A stretch of DNA of 64,000 bases from positions 90,701 through 154,700 of the forward strand of contig NZ_SAYT01000008.1 in the NCBI RefSeq assembly GCF_004296575.1, read 5' to 3'. The notes under the pieces were generated by a model. It did not search any database. It was not told where the DNA came from and saw nothing but the letters and a program-made list of their open reading frames with translations. Made by a program: the position numbers and the translations under genes. This stretch comes from Dyella amyloliquefaciens. GTDB lineage: Bacteria; Pseudomonadota; Gammaproteobacteria; Xanthomonadales; Rhodanobacteraceae. Below, one piece after another: positions 49,708 through 59,003 of the stretch; position 1 is the stretch's first letter; every line of letters starts with the position of its first letter.

Positions 49708-51750
49708 TCAATCCTGTGTTTCAGCTGCTGCTACGTTGCCGTGACTGTTGCGGTCGAAGTCGAACATGTTCATCAGGTTGCCGATGGCCGGCGCGTTGAG
49801 CGGCACATACGGGTTGCCCGACTGCGATACCGGGTTCGGCAAATTGTCGCGGCTGCGGTTGGAGATGGTCTCGTGCAGGCCCCAGTTGGCTTCGACGAAT
49901 TTGTCGAAGGAGACGTGGTCGTAGTAGGTGTGCACCACGCGGCCGCCTTCGGAGAAGCGCGACACCACCAGCAGCGGGATGCGCGTGCCGTCGCCGAAGA
50001 AATCGACCGGCTGCACGTAACCGGAGTCGTAGTAGCCGCCGCCTTCGTCGAAGGTGACCATGATGACGGTGTCGTTCCACACCTTCGGGTTGGCCTTCGC
50101 CATCTCCACGATCTTCTTCACGTAGCCTTCGAACAGGTCCAGCTTGGACGAGGCCGGGTGACCGTCCAGGATGCCGTCGGGCTTGGCGATGGAAACGGCC
50201 GGCAGCGTGTCGTTCTGGATGTCGTTGTAAAGATCGTTGATGTCCTGGTTGTTCGCACGCAGCTTGGGATCGGTCATCACCTGCGTGGAATACAGGAACG
50301 GGTTGCAGATGTTGCAGAAGGTGCCGGCTTCGCCGCTCTCCTTGCCGCTCGCCCAGCCTTCACCGTAGTACTTCCAGGTCACGTGATGGCGCGTGAGCAG
50401 TAACGCGAGGTTGTCCTGGCGCGTCGGCGGGATGGTGAACTGGCTGGCACCCAGCGGTGCCGCCGTACCGTCGCCCAGGTAACCCGGGTTGTAGTTGTTC
50501 ACCAGGTAGTAGGCATCGCGCTTGCAGTCGGTGCCGTGGAACGTGTGGTACGGCAGCGACTTCAGGTAGTCCTTCACGGCGCCCACGCCCGGCTGCGTAT
50601 CGTCGGCGCAATTCACGTAGGAGCCACCGCTGTAACCGTCCTGCACGTACCAGTTGTTGGTGCCAGCCTGGGCATCCGGGTTTTCGATCTGGTTGGACGG
50701 CGGCGTGGCCGGGTTGCCGTTGGCGTCGGCGTAGTAGATGAGGTCACCGTAGCCCAGCATGATGTGGTTGGCACCCGTGCCGCCCATCACCGACTGGTGG
50801 AAGTTGTCGCTCAGCGCGTAGGTGCGCGCCAGCTCGGCGAAGTAGGGCGCATCACCCTGCGCGATGTTGAGGAACTGCATCGCGGTGGAACCTTCACCGG
50901 TGGTCTGGTCGGTGAAGTTTGCCGGCAGCGGCTTGCCGTTGGTGCCCGCACCGATCGTGGTTTCCACCCACGGGAACAGGTCCGCGCGGCAGCCGCTGGG
51001 GTTCTTCGCGGTGGCGGCATGCGTGTCGCAATCGAGCTGCTGCCACATCTGGAAGAAGCGGTGCACCGGGCTGTTGGCGTAGTCGTCGTAGTTGAGCGAG
51101 GCGTGCATGTCCACCGGGGCGTTCGCAAGCTGCGCGGGGAAGCGCGTGTCCAGCACATGCTCCGGCAGGCCAGTGCCGCCGTTTGCCAGTTCGCCGTAGG
51201 CGTCATCGGGCAAGGCCGGTTCCACCGCCTGCGCCTGCGCTGCGGACGAGAACGGTGCCTGCGTCGGCGCACCGCCGGTGTTCATTGCCGGCAGCGCCGT
51301 GTATGCGGTGGTGTGCGTCGGGGCGAGGGCGAACTTGCCGGTGGCGGTCGCCTGCCACTGGCGTGCAGCGGCCACGTTGGGGCCCGGCGTGCCGTCGGCA
51401 TTGACGATGCCTTCGGACAACAGGTTGTGCACGCTCTGTCCCTTGGGCGGCGTGTAGGTGGCGTAGACGTGGTCGAAGGTGCGGTTTTCGCCGATCAGCA
51501 GGATCACGTGCTTGATGGGCGTGGTGGTGCGATCGCTGCGATCGTCGCCATCGCCCGGCCTGTGCAGCACGGCGATGCCGCCCGGAAGGCCCGCACGGTT
51601 GCCCGTGGCCGCCGCCGGCACCTTGTCGCGAAACGGGGCGTCCTGATCTGTCGTGCTGGTGTTCTGTGCGCTGACAACACCGGCGAGGCCGGCGGCGAGT
51701 GTGCCGATGATGAGCGGCAGGTACCGCTTGCGGACATGCGTCATGAACAT
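49708..51750 (-). CDS. Secreted phosphoesterase (phospholipase C/acid phosphatase family)
   Basis: A 680-residue exported protein with a signal peptide (about 1-29, ending VVSAQ). It belongs to the alkaline-phosphatase-superfamily phosphoesterases that include phospholipase C and AcpA. HVILLIGENRTFDHVYATY near residue 83 carries the metal-binding Glu/Asn and the Thr nucleophile, and the metal-binding VTFDEGGGYYDS is near the C-terminus, with HVSFDKFVEANWG following. AGGAG is 9 nt before ATG 51750. Whether it cleaves phospholipids or other phosphate esters cannot be told. The upstream PHO-box-like site suggests phosphate control. Confidence 0.88.
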   Translation of the reverse strand: MFMTHVRKRYLPLIIGTLAAGLAGVVSAQNTSTTDQDAPFRDKVPAAATGNRAGLPGGIAVLHRPGDGDDRSDRTTTPIKHVILLIGENRTFDHVYATYTPPKGQSVHNLLSEGIVNADGTPGPNVAAARQWQATATGKFALAPTHTTAYTALPAMNTGGAPTQAPFSSAAQAQAVEPALPDDAYGELANGGTGLPEHVLDTRFPAQLANAPVDMHASLNYDDYANSPVHRFFQMWQQLDCDTHAATAKNPSGCRADLFPWVETTIGAGTNGKPLPANFTDQTTGEGSTAMQFLNIAQGDAPYFAELARTYALSDNFHQSVMGGTGANHIMLGYGDLIYYADANGNPATPPSNQIENPDAQAGTNNWYVQDGYSGGSYVNCADDTQPGVGAVKDYLKSLPYHTFHGTDCKRDAYYLVNNYNPGYLGDGTAAPLGASQFTIPPTRQDNLALLLTRHHVTWKYYGEGWASGKESGEAGTFCNICNPFLYSTQVMTDPKLRANNQDINDLYNDIQNDTLPAVSIAKPDGILDGHPASSKLDLFEGYVKKIVEMAKANPKVWNDTVIMVTFDEGGGYYDSGYVQPVDFFGDGTRIPLLVVSRFSEGGRVVHTYYDHVSFDKFVEANWGLHETISNRSRDNLPNPVSQSGNPYVPLNAPAIGNLMNMFDFDRNSHGNVAAAETQD

Positions 51751-52139
51751 GACTTCGATCTCCTGCAGTCGCCCTTGTGTGGACTGCAATCGAGTGATCC
51801 CCCTGCTTCAACCGTGCATGCTCGAAGGGCGTGCTTTGGCCGGCGGGGAGTCTGGTCCGCACGGATGACGATCCCTTGGCACTTCTGCGACAGCGATGAC
51901 GTCGAACATGACAGTGATGCGACGTCGAAAATCCTTGCGCGTGTGGGGATCGGCGTAGGTATTGGTACGAACGGGAAGGCGAGCGTTTGTGCTCTTTTCG
52001 CAATGATCTTGCGGCAAGAAATTGCCGTGCATTGGCGTGATGTGGATTGCGGGCAATGTGCAGTGAGACACGTTCGGCGCGCGGTATCGCGTAGCGAATG
52101 CGCCCGATGAGGTCATAGGGGACGGTACCGCGAGCACCC
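51751..52139. other. Upstream region of the phosphoesterase gene
   Basis: About 390 bp without a supported gene, lower in GC than its surroundings from 51950 to 52020. Apart from the PHO-box-like site, I see nothing I can name. Open frames here have no recognisable products. It is followed directly by repeat elements at 52140-52602. Confidence 0.5.
51886..51914 (-). promoter_or_regulatory. PHO-box-like sequence
   Basis: On the minus strand, CTGTCAT, then GTTC, then GACGTCA, then a further TGTCGCA spaced at 11-nt intervals. This partly matches the two 7-bp CTGTCAT repeats with 4-bp spacer bound by PhoB. It lies about 140 nt upstream of a phosphoesterase start. Moderate match only. Confidence 0.4.
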
Positions 52140-52178
52140 ACCCCTCACCCCAACCCTCTCCCCGCAGGGGAGAGGGAG
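52140..52178. repeat. CCCTCTCCCC hairpin, copy 3
   Basis: CCCCTCACCCCAACCCTCTC then CCCGCAGGGGAGAGGG. It is followed 39 nt later by R4 copy 4. Confidence 0.75.
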
Positions 52179-52217
52179 CGAAAGCGACGTGCTCGGTGAG
52201 TCAGTCGGCAAATCCGG

Positions 52218-52602
52218 GCTCTAAGTCCTCACCGCCACGGCGCGTCGCGGTATAGCAGCGGCCTATGAGGTAGCACGTCCCTGATTCGGCTTGCACCAAT
52301 CATCCGACGCTTGTATCCCGCATATCGCTAAAAGCTCTTTAGGCCATTTTCTTTGGGTTACTTTTGACGCGAAGCTAATCCCGTGGGACTTTGACTCCGG
52401 ACATTCGCCCTTCGGGCCGGCTCCGCCGTTCGCACGCTAAGAGCGCGTGCGTGGGCCAGCAAAAGAAAAGTGACTCGAGCTTCCCACGTGGACTAGCTGC
52501 GCTTCGCCGGCAGGAGATCGAAACGCCCGCCGCGTCCCACAGGGACTAGCTTTGCGTCGTAAGCGGCACCCCTGGCGGAAACTCGGCAACCGAAGGCCAA
52601 GG
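52218..52602 (+). repeat. Composite intergenic repeat R4, copy 4, with extra module
   Basis: Most blocks are shared with copies 2 and 3, but the TTTTCTTTGACTC arm is split by an extra ~24-nt GACGCGAAGCTAATCCCGTG module (52366-52390), nearly the same as one inside copy 1. The GGATTCCTGC hairpin follows at 52610-52640. No supported gene between 51750 and 52704. Confidence 0.78.
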
Positions 52603-52650
52603 TCGCTGGATTCCTGCTTCTGCAGAAATGCCTACAGGAAAGGCAGTGGC

Positions 52651-52683
52651 GCGACCAATCGCGCACTGGGTGCGCTCCTACAA
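52651..52683. repeat. REP-like family R1, single arm
   Basis: CGCGCACTGGGTGCGCTCCT followed by ACAAGAGCG. It matches one arm of the R1 inverted repeat; the facing arm is degenerate. It lies just past the multicopper oxidase stop. Confidence 0.55.
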
Positions 52684-52703
52684 GAGCGCGGTCGGGCGCG
52701 ACA

Positions 52704-54359
52704 CTACGCCGGCAACAACTGAAACGGCCGCATCATCTCGTTGTCCTCATGCTCCAGCATGTGGCAGTGCCAGACATACCGCCCCGGCTCCCCCTCGAAC
52801 CTCGCGATGATGCGCGTGACAAACCCGGGATCCGCCCGCACCGTATCCTTCCAGCCCATCTCATGCGCCGGTGGCGGCTGCGCCGGCCCCGTGTACTTCA
52901 GTGTCTTGGAGGCATTCCACTCGAACAGGTCAAAGGGCCGCCGCCCGAGTACCTGGAAGCGCACGAGATGCAGGTGTATCGGGTGCACATCGCCGGTGAG
53001 ATTCACCAGGCTCCAGGTCTCCACGCTGTTCTGTCGCGGATCCTCGGTGATCGGCGCCGACCAGTGCTTGCCGCCAAGCATCATCATCATCGGATTGCCG
53101 CCGGCATCGTCCTGCTCGCCCAGCGTCAGCACGCGATCGCGGACCGCACTCGCCGGCGCCATGCGTTCGACGTCGCGCAACCTGGCGGGCAATGCGCCCG
53201 CGTCGCGACGGCCGCGATCGCGCACGCGGAATTCGAGAATCGCCTCGGACTGCTGGCGTAGTTGAATGCTCTTGCCATCCATGCCGGCAAAGTCCACCAC
53301 TACATCGGCTCGCTCGGCGGGATACAGCTCGACGCGCTGTCGCGGCACCGGTGCGCCGAGCAGCCCCTGGTCGCTGGCGATCTGCTGGAACGGCCGGCCA
53401 TCGGACAGCGACAACGTGTAATAGCGGGTGTTGGCCGCATTGATCAGCCGCAGGCGATAGCGCCGCGGCTCCACCTCCAGGAACGGATACAGCTTGCCGT
53501 TGCACAGGATGGCGTTGCCATGGCACTCCGACACCCAGGGCGCCTGCGGATCGTCCGACACCGGGTAGTAGAGCTGGCCGTCCTTGGCGATCAGGCGATC
53601 GCACAGGATCAGCGGCAGATCGCATTCGCCCGTGGGCAGGCCAAGCGAAGCTTCCACCTCATCGCGGACGAGATAGGCGCCGAGCAGGCCCGCATAGATG
53701 TTCAACCGGGTGATGCCCATCGCGTGGTCGTGGTACCACAGCGTCGCGGCGTCCTGGCCATTGGGATAGTGATAGAGCGCCGAGCGTCCGGGCGCGAACC
53801 ACTCCTCGGGATAGCCGTCGCTGGCCGCCGGTGCACGCGCGCCGTGCACATGCGCCACCGTGCGCACTTCCGGCTTGCTGCGTTCGGCACCGTGGATGTT
53901 GTGATCGATGGGCAGGAAGTGTTTCTGCGGCAGCGCGTTGACCCATTCCACCAGCAGCGGTTCGTTGCGGCGCGCTTCCAGCGTGGGGCCGGGAAACGAT
54001 CCGTCGTAGCCCCACAGGCGCGTGGGTGGCAGGTCCCGGTGCAGCGCCGTGCTGAACGCACGCATCTCCATGCGGTAGCAGGGCAGCGACTTGCCGGGAT
54101 AAGCCGGATGGGTACGCTGCCCGTCCGGCTTTTTGATGCCAGGTATCGGCAGGGGATCGACGAAACGCGCCAGCGTCACCGGATTCACCAGCGGCACATT
54201 CGGCGCCGCGAGCTGCGGCATCGCCATGCGTGCCATGCCCTCGTCCGGCATGGCGGGCGCGGACCAGGCCAGCAATCCCATGTCGGCGGCGGCAGCGACG
54301 CCCGTCATATCCAGGAGACCGCGCAGGAACTGGCGGCGCGAGTGATTCACGCGTGTCAT
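52704..54359 (-). CDS. Multicopper oxidase (CotA/bilirubin oxidase type), Tat-exported
   Basis: A 551-residue periplasmic copper oxidase. The Tat motif SRRQFLRGL is at residues 7-15. All copper-ligand motifs are visible: HNIHGA and VAHVHGA in the first domain, LWYHDHAMG, HPIHLHLV near the C-terminus, and HCHMLEHEDNEMM with the type 1 site (Met at the axial position). The long linker and the proline-rich N-domain suit the CotA/bilirubin oxidase branch more than CueO, which has a Met-rich insert. Substrates could be phenolics, manganese or copper. 50 nt after the MATE gene, probably in one operon. Confidence 0.92.
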   Translation of the reverse strand: MTRVNHSRRQFLRGLLDMTGVAAAADMGLLAWSAPAMPDEGMARMAMPQLAAPNVPLVNPVTLARFVDPLPIPGIKKPDGQRTHPAYPGKSLPCYRMEMRAFSTALHRDLPPTRLWGYDGSFPGPTLEARRNEPLLVEWVNALPQKHFLPIDHNIHGAERSKPEVRTVAHVHGARAPAASDGYPEEWFAPGRSALYHYPNGQDAATLWYHDHAMGITRLNIYAGLLGAYLVRDEVEASLGLPTGECDLPLILCDRLIAKDGQLYYPVSDDPQAPWVSECHGNAILCNGKLYPFLEVEPRRYRLRLINAANTRYYTLSLSDGRPFQQIASDQGLLGAPVPRQRVELYPAERADVVVDFAGMDGKSIQLRQQSEAILEFRVRDRGRRDAGALPARLRDVERMAPASAVRDRVLTLGEQDDAGGNPMMMMLGGKHWSAPITEDPRQNSVETWSLVNLTGDVHPIHLHLVRFQVLGRRPFDLFEWNASKTLKYTGPAQPPPAHEMGWKDTVRADPGFVTRIIARFEGEPGRYVWHCHMLEHEDNEMMRPFQLLPA

Positions 54360-54409
54360 CCGGCCACGCTAGGCGGTCCGGATGACAGATCCGTGGCAGC
54401 GCGGGTGAC

Positions 54410-55873
54410 TCAGTCCGCCGAAGCGGGCACGCCCTGGCCGGTGGTGGGTGCCTGCTGGCCGGCGGTGGCCGCCTTGTCGTCCGGCGTTTCGATGGGCTTG
54501 GAGAGCATGTGTGCACGGCGCCAGCCGCCCCACTTGTAGTAGCCCATCGCCATCAGCATCGAGGCGAGCGATCCCAGCGGGAAACTCCACCAGATCGAGT
54601 CCGCGCCCAGCGAATGCGCGAATGCCACCGCGAACGGCGGGCGGATCAGCCACATCGAGATGAACAGGATCACCAGCGGTGGCATCACCGCGCCGGTGGA
54701 ACGCACCACGCCAAATAGCACGAAGGTGACGCCGAAGAACATGAACGACCACACCGCGATGCCGTTGAGGTGCTGCGCCAGGGTCAGCGCCTCGGCATCG
54801 TTGGGCAGGAACAGGTTCAGCGCGGAATGATTGAACACATAGATCAACGCGATCAGCGCACCACTGAGCAGGAAGTTGTAGAGCACGCCCACGCGGGTGA
54901 TGCGGCGCACGCGATCCCACAGGCGCGCGCCCACGTTCTGCGCCGCCATCGACGACACCGCCGCGCCGATCGCCATCGCCGGCATCTGCACATAGGTCCA
55001 CAGCTGCGTCGCGGCACCGTAGGCGGCCGTGGTCTTGGAGCCGTAGCCGTTGACCATGTGGATCATGATCATCGCGGAGCTGGAGATCACGATCATCTGC
55101 AGGCCCATCGGCAGGCCCTTGAAGACCAGCGAACGCAGGATCTCCTTGTCCGGCCGGAGGAAGCCCAGCTCAGCGCGCGTAAGGCGCAGGAAGTGCTTGC
55201 GTGCGTACAGCGTCGAGAGCAGGGCGATCAGCGCCACGGTCTGCGCGATCAGCGTCGAGGTGGCGGAGCCGGCGATGCCAAGCTTCGGAAAGGGACCCAC
55301 GCCGAAGATCAGCAGCGGATTGAGCACGATGTCCATCACCACCGACAACGCCATGAAGACGAACGGCGTGCGCGAATCACCCGCGCCGCGCAGCGTCATC
55401 ATCAGGAAGTTGTAGAAGTACATCGACGGCACCGCCACGAAGATGATGCGCAGGTACTGCACCGCGAACGGTTGCGCATCGGCCGGCGTGCCCAGGGCGC
55501 GCAGCAGCATCGGCGTGCCGAGATAGCCGGCGATCGCCACCAGCACCGACACCGACACGAAGAAGGTGACGCCGGTGCCGACCACGCGCTTGGCCTCGAG
55601 CATGTTGCGCGCGCCCAGGCTCTGGCCGATGAGAATGGTGCAGGCCATGCTCAGGCCGAACACCGCGCCCAGCAGCAGGAACAGGATCAGGTTGGCGTTG
55701 CTCACCGCGGTAAGCGCGGCCTCGCCGAGGTAGTGGCCGATCCACATCGCGTTGACCGAGCCGTTGAGCGATTGCAGCACGGTGCTGCCCAGGATGGGCA
55801 GCGCGAACATCAGCAAGGTCTTGGCGATCGGACCTTCGGTGAGCAAGGGTTGCCTCGCGGCGAGGGATGACAT
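54410..55873 (-). CDS. MATE family efflux transporter
   Basis: A 487-residue inner-membrane exporter with twelve helices in two bundles. The N-terminal PIAKTLLMFALPILGSTVLQSL and the repeated GLSMACTILIGQSLGARN and SMAAQNVGARLWDR match MATE proteins, which expel cationic drugs using Na+ or H+. The C-terminus adds a ~25-residue low-complexity tail. It follows DUF2239 by 45 nt and precedes the multicopper oxidase by 50 nt, with a shared promoter palindrome at 56515. Confidence 0.92.
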   Translation of the reverse strand: MSSLAARQPLLTEGPIAKTLLMFALPILGSTVLQSLNGSVNAMWIGHYLGEAALTAVSNANLILFLLLGAVFGLSMACTILIGQSLGARNMLEAKRVVGTGVTFFVSVSVLVAIAGYLGTPMLLRALGTPADAQPFAVQYLRIIFVAVPSMYFYNFLMMTLRGAGDSRTPFVFMALSVVMDIVLNPLLIFGVGPFPKLGIAGSATSTLIAQTVALIALLSTLYARKHFLRLTRAELGFLRPDKEILRSLVFKGLPMGLQMIVISSSAMIMIHMVNGYGSKTTAAYGAATQLWTYVQMPAMAIGAAVSSMAAQNVGARLWDRVRRITRVGVLYNFLLSGALIALIYVFNHSALNLFLPNDAEALTLAQHLNGIAVWSFMFFGVTFVLFGVVRSTGAVMPPLVILFISMWLIRPPFAVAFAHSLGADSIWWSFPLGSLASMLMAMGYYKWGGWRRAHMLSKPIETPDDKAATAGQQAPTTGQGVPASAD

Positions 55874-55918
55874 CGGATGTTTTTCCGCAGAAATGGAGTT
55901 GGGACGTGGGAGGGCCGA

Positions 55919-56515
55919 TCACGCCTCGGCGTGTGCGCTACCCCATGCCCGTTCGGCCAGGAGGCGCACATGTTCCCGCACATCCGCGGGCCAGGCCTCC
56001 GTCAGTTGAATGAAGCGCTCGCTTTCCCTCCGCCAGAACGCACGTGATGCCTCTTCGTAGTCTGGCAGGTTGCCCGCCATGGCGAGCATGAAGCGATCCA
56101 TCGCTTCGCTGGCTTCGCGGCGACGGTCCTGGCCACTGCTGGCCCGACGCGCATCCTCGACCAGCCGGCGCAGCGTGCCGGAGGCACCGCCGGGTTGCGA
56201 AGCCAGCCAATCCCAGTGGCGGGGCAGCAGGGTCACTTCGCGCGCCACCACGCCCAGCTTCGGTCGGCCGGGACCGCGCGCCACGGGCGGCTCGGCCTCG
56301 GCCGACACCGGCAGGCGGGCAAGCACTTCATGGTCGGTGCCCCGGAAATCCACGTCGATGGGCCGACTGCTGCGGTCGTCAAAGATCAGTACGGGACCCG
56401 CCGCGCCACCTTCGATGGCGTGTTTGGCGGCCAGCACCACCGTGGCCAGGCTGCCGGAGCCGATCCGGCGGAGGCCATCAAAGGCAATGCATGCCTGCTC
56501 GTCGTTCGAAGCCAT
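55919..56515 (-). CDS. DUF2239 family protein
   Basis: A 198-residue soluble protein of the DUF2239 family, function unknown. The N-terminus (IAFDGLRRIGSGSLATVVLAAKHAIEGG) and the central RGPGRPKLGVVAREVTLLPRHWDWLASQPGGASGTLRRLVEDAR are conserved in the family. The latter looks like a helix-turn-helix-containing DNA-binding segment with a basic AT-hook-like RGPGRPK. It starts at 56515, directly overlapping a palindromic site, and is the first gene of an apparent operon with MATE and the multicopper oxidase. A regulatory role is possible but unproven. Confidence 0.8.
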   Translation of the reverse strand: MASNDEQACIAFDGLRRIGSGSLATVVLAAKHAIEGGAAGPVLIFDDRSSRPIDVDFRGTDHEVLARLPVSAEAEPPVARGPGRPKLGVVAREVTLLPRHWDWLASQPGGASGTLRRLVEDARRASSGQDRRREASEAMDRFMLAMAGNLPDYEEASRAFWRRESERFIQLTEAWPADVREHVRLLAERAWGSAHAEA

Positions 56516-56533
56516 TTTATTACCCGGATAAAA
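56515..56533. promoter_or_regulatory. Palindrome TTTTAT-N7-ATAAAA at the DUF2239 start
   Basis: A perfect inverted repeat with a TACCCGG centre, overlapping the start codon. A second, weaker palindrome with a GCCCGGGC core lies at 56543-56561. The site agrees at 15 of 19 positions with 62337-62355 upstream of marR. Confidence 0.55.
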
Positions 56534-56823
56534 GTGGATGGAATAATGCCCGGGCTAAATCACATCGTCAATGCTCGGCGTCCAGGCCTTGGTCCTTGTC
56601 TAAAGGTCCAAGCCGGGTGTCCGAATCCTTCCCCTGCTTTCCGCGTCGATTCCACTCGCCCGGAGACATCGTGAAATCCAGCAGGGACGTGGGTTTAGCC
56701 GCAATCGCCGCCCGGCCAACTCAGTGTTGTGTCTATCCGACGTATTTCTAGTACCGGGCGGTCCAGTAAGTTAATAAACTATGCGGTGCATTAAAACCCT
56801 CCCCGCATAAAAAAAGACAGCAC

Positions 56824-57339
56824 ATGCGTTCCCCGCTATGTCGCAGCATCGCTGCGCTTGCCCTCCTGGGCTTCTCCGCGGCCGCCTTGGCGGGCCCCCG
56901 CATCGAAATCGAAGGCGGCCGCAGCTATTCGGACGGCTACTGGACCACCACCGGCTTCGTGGAAGCCGTGTTCAACGAGCACCGCATCGGCGACACCCGC
57001 TTCAGCTGGGCGCCCGATGTGTCCCTCGGCTATATCGACGGCCGCAGCGTCACCCGCTACGGCAACCAGGTGTCCGACAACCTCTGGCTGGCCGCCGGCG
57101 GCGCCCGCTTCCGCATGGGCGGCGGGGGCGACTGGTACCACCACCTGTTCTGGACGGCCCAGGTCGCGGCGCAGACCGGCCGCACGCTCGCACTGAGCAG
57201 TGCCGGCGAATTCGTCAACTCGGTGGGCTGGCAGGGCGGGCACTGGACGTTCCAGGTCCGCCACCTCTCCAACGCGGGCCTCGACGGTGCCAACCGCGGC
57301 GAAACGATGGCGTCGGTCGGCGTGGCCTTCGACCTCTGA
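56824..57339 (+). CDS. PagL-like lipid A 3-O-deacylase (acyloxyacyl hydrolase), outer membrane
   Basis: A 171-residue outer-membrane barrel with a signal peptide (about 1-24, ending ALAGP). The PagL family removes the 3-O-linked acyl chain from lipid A. Expected catalytic residues are visible: His147 and Ser149 in RHLSNAG, and Glu160 downstream (HxS then Glu, as in Pseudomonas PagL). It ends AFDL, with the penultimate aromatic expected of barrels. An AT-rich promoter region (56762-56815) precedes it. Usually PhoPQ-controlled in other bacteria; no evidence of that here. Confidence 0.82.
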   Translation: MRSPLCRSIAALALLGFSAAALAGPRIEIEGGRSYSDGYWTTTGFVEAVFNEHRIGDTRFSWAPDVSLGYIDGRSVTRYGNQVSDNLWLAAGGARFRMGGGGDWYHHLFWTAQVAAQTGRTLALSSAGEFVNSVGWQGGHWTFQVRHLSNAGLDGANRGETMASVGVAFDL

Positions 57340-57367
57340 CCCGGTCGGCACTGCCCTGAAACGACAA

Positions 57368-57385
57368 CGGCCCCGCAAGGGGCCG
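57368..57385. terminator. Shared hairpin between convergent pagL-like and emrB genes
   Basis: CGGCCCC, a GCAA tetraloop, GGGGCCG: a stable 7-bp stem 28 nt after one stop and 24 nt before the other. It probably ends both transcripts. Confidence 0.7.
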
Positions 57386-57409
57386 CTATCGTTTGGACGT
57401 CCGGATCGA

Positions 57410-58930
57410 TCAGTGATCGCCGCCACCACCCGCCTTCGCGGTGAATGGCGGACGCGCCATCCATACCACCACGATCAGGCTGAGGAACACCCAACCCAGC
57501 ATGTGGAACACCTCGTTGAACGAGATCTGGTAACCCTGCTGCGTGATCATCTGGTCGAGCAACGCATTGCCCGCCTGCCCACTCACGCCCGCCGACTGCA
57601 GCATGGCCTGGGTGGAGCTGTCATACGGCGTGATGTGCTCGGACAAATGCGCGTGATGCACGATCGCGCGGTGATCCCACAGGAAGGTGGTGAGCGATGC
57701 GGAGAAACTCGCGCCCAGCGTACGCAGGAAGGTCGCCAGCCCGCCGCCCGAGGCAATCTCGTGGGGCTTCAGGTCCGACAGCAGGATGGTGGTCACCGGC
57801 ATGAAGAACAACGCGACACCCAGGCCCTGGAACAGCTGCACGCCGGCGACGTGCATGAAGTCCACCTGCAGGAAGAAATCCGACCGCATGAAGCAGGTCG
57901 CGCCCATCACCAGGAACGCGCAGGAAGCGAGCAGGCGCATGTCGGTGCGCGAGGCGTACTTGCCCACGATGAAGGTCAGCATCACTGGCAGGATGCCCAG
58001 CGGCGCGGCGGCGAAACCCGCCCACGTCGAGGTATAGCCCATGTTCCGCTGCAGCCATTGCGGCACCAGCAGGCCGATGGCGAAGAACGCGGCGTAGGCC
58101 AGCACCAGCGCGATGGTGCCCACGCGAAAGTTGTGATGGCGCAGCAGACGCAGGTTGACGATGGGCTCGTCGTCGGTGAGCTCCCAGATCAGGAACACCG
58201 CCAGCGCCACGGCCGACACGATGCTGGTGATCACGATGAACGACGAGTTGAACCAGTCTTCGTCGTTGCCCTTGTCCAGCACGATCTGCAGTGCGCCCAC
58301 GCCGATGATCAGCGTGATCAGGCCCACGTAGTCCACCTTCGGACGCGAGGTGACATCGGGGCGCAGCTTCATCTGGTTGCCGACCACCATGCTGGCGAAG
58401 ATGCCGATGGGCACGTTGATGAAGAAGATCCACGGCCACGAATAGTTGTCGGTAATCCAGCCGCCCAGGATCGGGCCGGCAATCGGCGCCACCACCGTCA
58501 CCATCGCCAGCAGCGCCAGCGCCATGCCGCGTTTCGCGGGTGGATAAATCGAGATCAGCAGACTCTGCGTGACCGGGTACATCGGGCCGGCCACCGCGCC
58601 CTGGATCGCACGGAACAGGATCAGCATCGGCATGCTCTGCGCAATGCCGCACAGGAACGAGGCGACGGAGAACAGCAGCGTCGACCAGATGAACATCTTC
58701 ACCTCGCCGAAGCGGCGGGTGAGGAAGCCGGTGAGCGGCAGCGAGATCGCCATGCTCACCGCGAAGGACGTGATGACCCAGGTGCTCTGGTTGACGCTCA
58801 CGCCGAGGTTGCCGGCGATCGTCGGCAGCGACACGTTGGCGATCGTCGTGTCGAGCACCTGCATGAAGGTCGCCAACGAGAGGCCGACCGTGGTAAGCGC
58901 CAGGTTGGGGGGACGAAATTCTTGGTTCAT
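57410..58930 (-). CDS. emrB: DHA2-family MFS drug exporter (EmrB-like)
   Basis: A 506-residue, 14-helix inner-membrane proton antiporter. Family signatures are LDTTIANVSLPTIAGNLG in helix 1, the motif A stretch GFLTRRFGEVK, and motif C APIAGPILGGW. With EmrA and an outer-membrane channel it forms a tripartite pump exporting hydrophobic drugs and uncouplers. It is transcribed after emrA, but 222 nt separate them, filled by a hairpin repeat at 59004-59091 that could lower its expression. Confidence 0.93.
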   Translation of the reverse strand: MNQEFRPPNLALTTVGLSLATFMQVLDTTIANVSLPTIAGNLGVSVNQSTWVITSFAVSMAISLPLTGFLTRRFGEVKMFIWSTLLFSVASFLCGIAQSMPMLILFRAIQGAVAGPMYPVTQSLLISIYPPAKRGMALALLAMVTVVAPIAGPILGGWITDNYSWPWIFFINVPIGIFASMVVGNQMKLRPDVTSRPKVDYVGLITLIIGVGALQIVLDKGNDEDWFNSSFIVITSIVSAVALAVFLIWELTDDEPIVNLRLLRHHNFRVGTIALVLAYAAFFAIGLLVPQWLQRNMGYTSTWAGFAAAPLGILPVMLTFIVGKYASRTDMRLLASCAFLVMGATCFMRSDFFLQVDFMHVAGVQLFQGLGVALFFMPVTTILLSDLKPHEIASGGGLATFLRTLGASFSASLTTFLWDHRAIVHHAHLSEHITPYDSSTQAMLQSAGVSGQAGNALLDQMITQQGYQISFNEVFHMLGWVFLSLIVVVWMARPPFTAKAGGGGDH

Positions 58931-59003
58931 CGCACGGATAACCTGCGGAATGGGGTATGAGCCCGTCAGACGACTTATCTAGGGACCACTCGATCTAGCG
59001 GGT

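Noticed and set aside
50536..52110. A 524-codon plus-strand frame opposite the phosphoesterase
   Set aside because: It mirrors a confident gene and continues through the upstream region without any recognisable domain.
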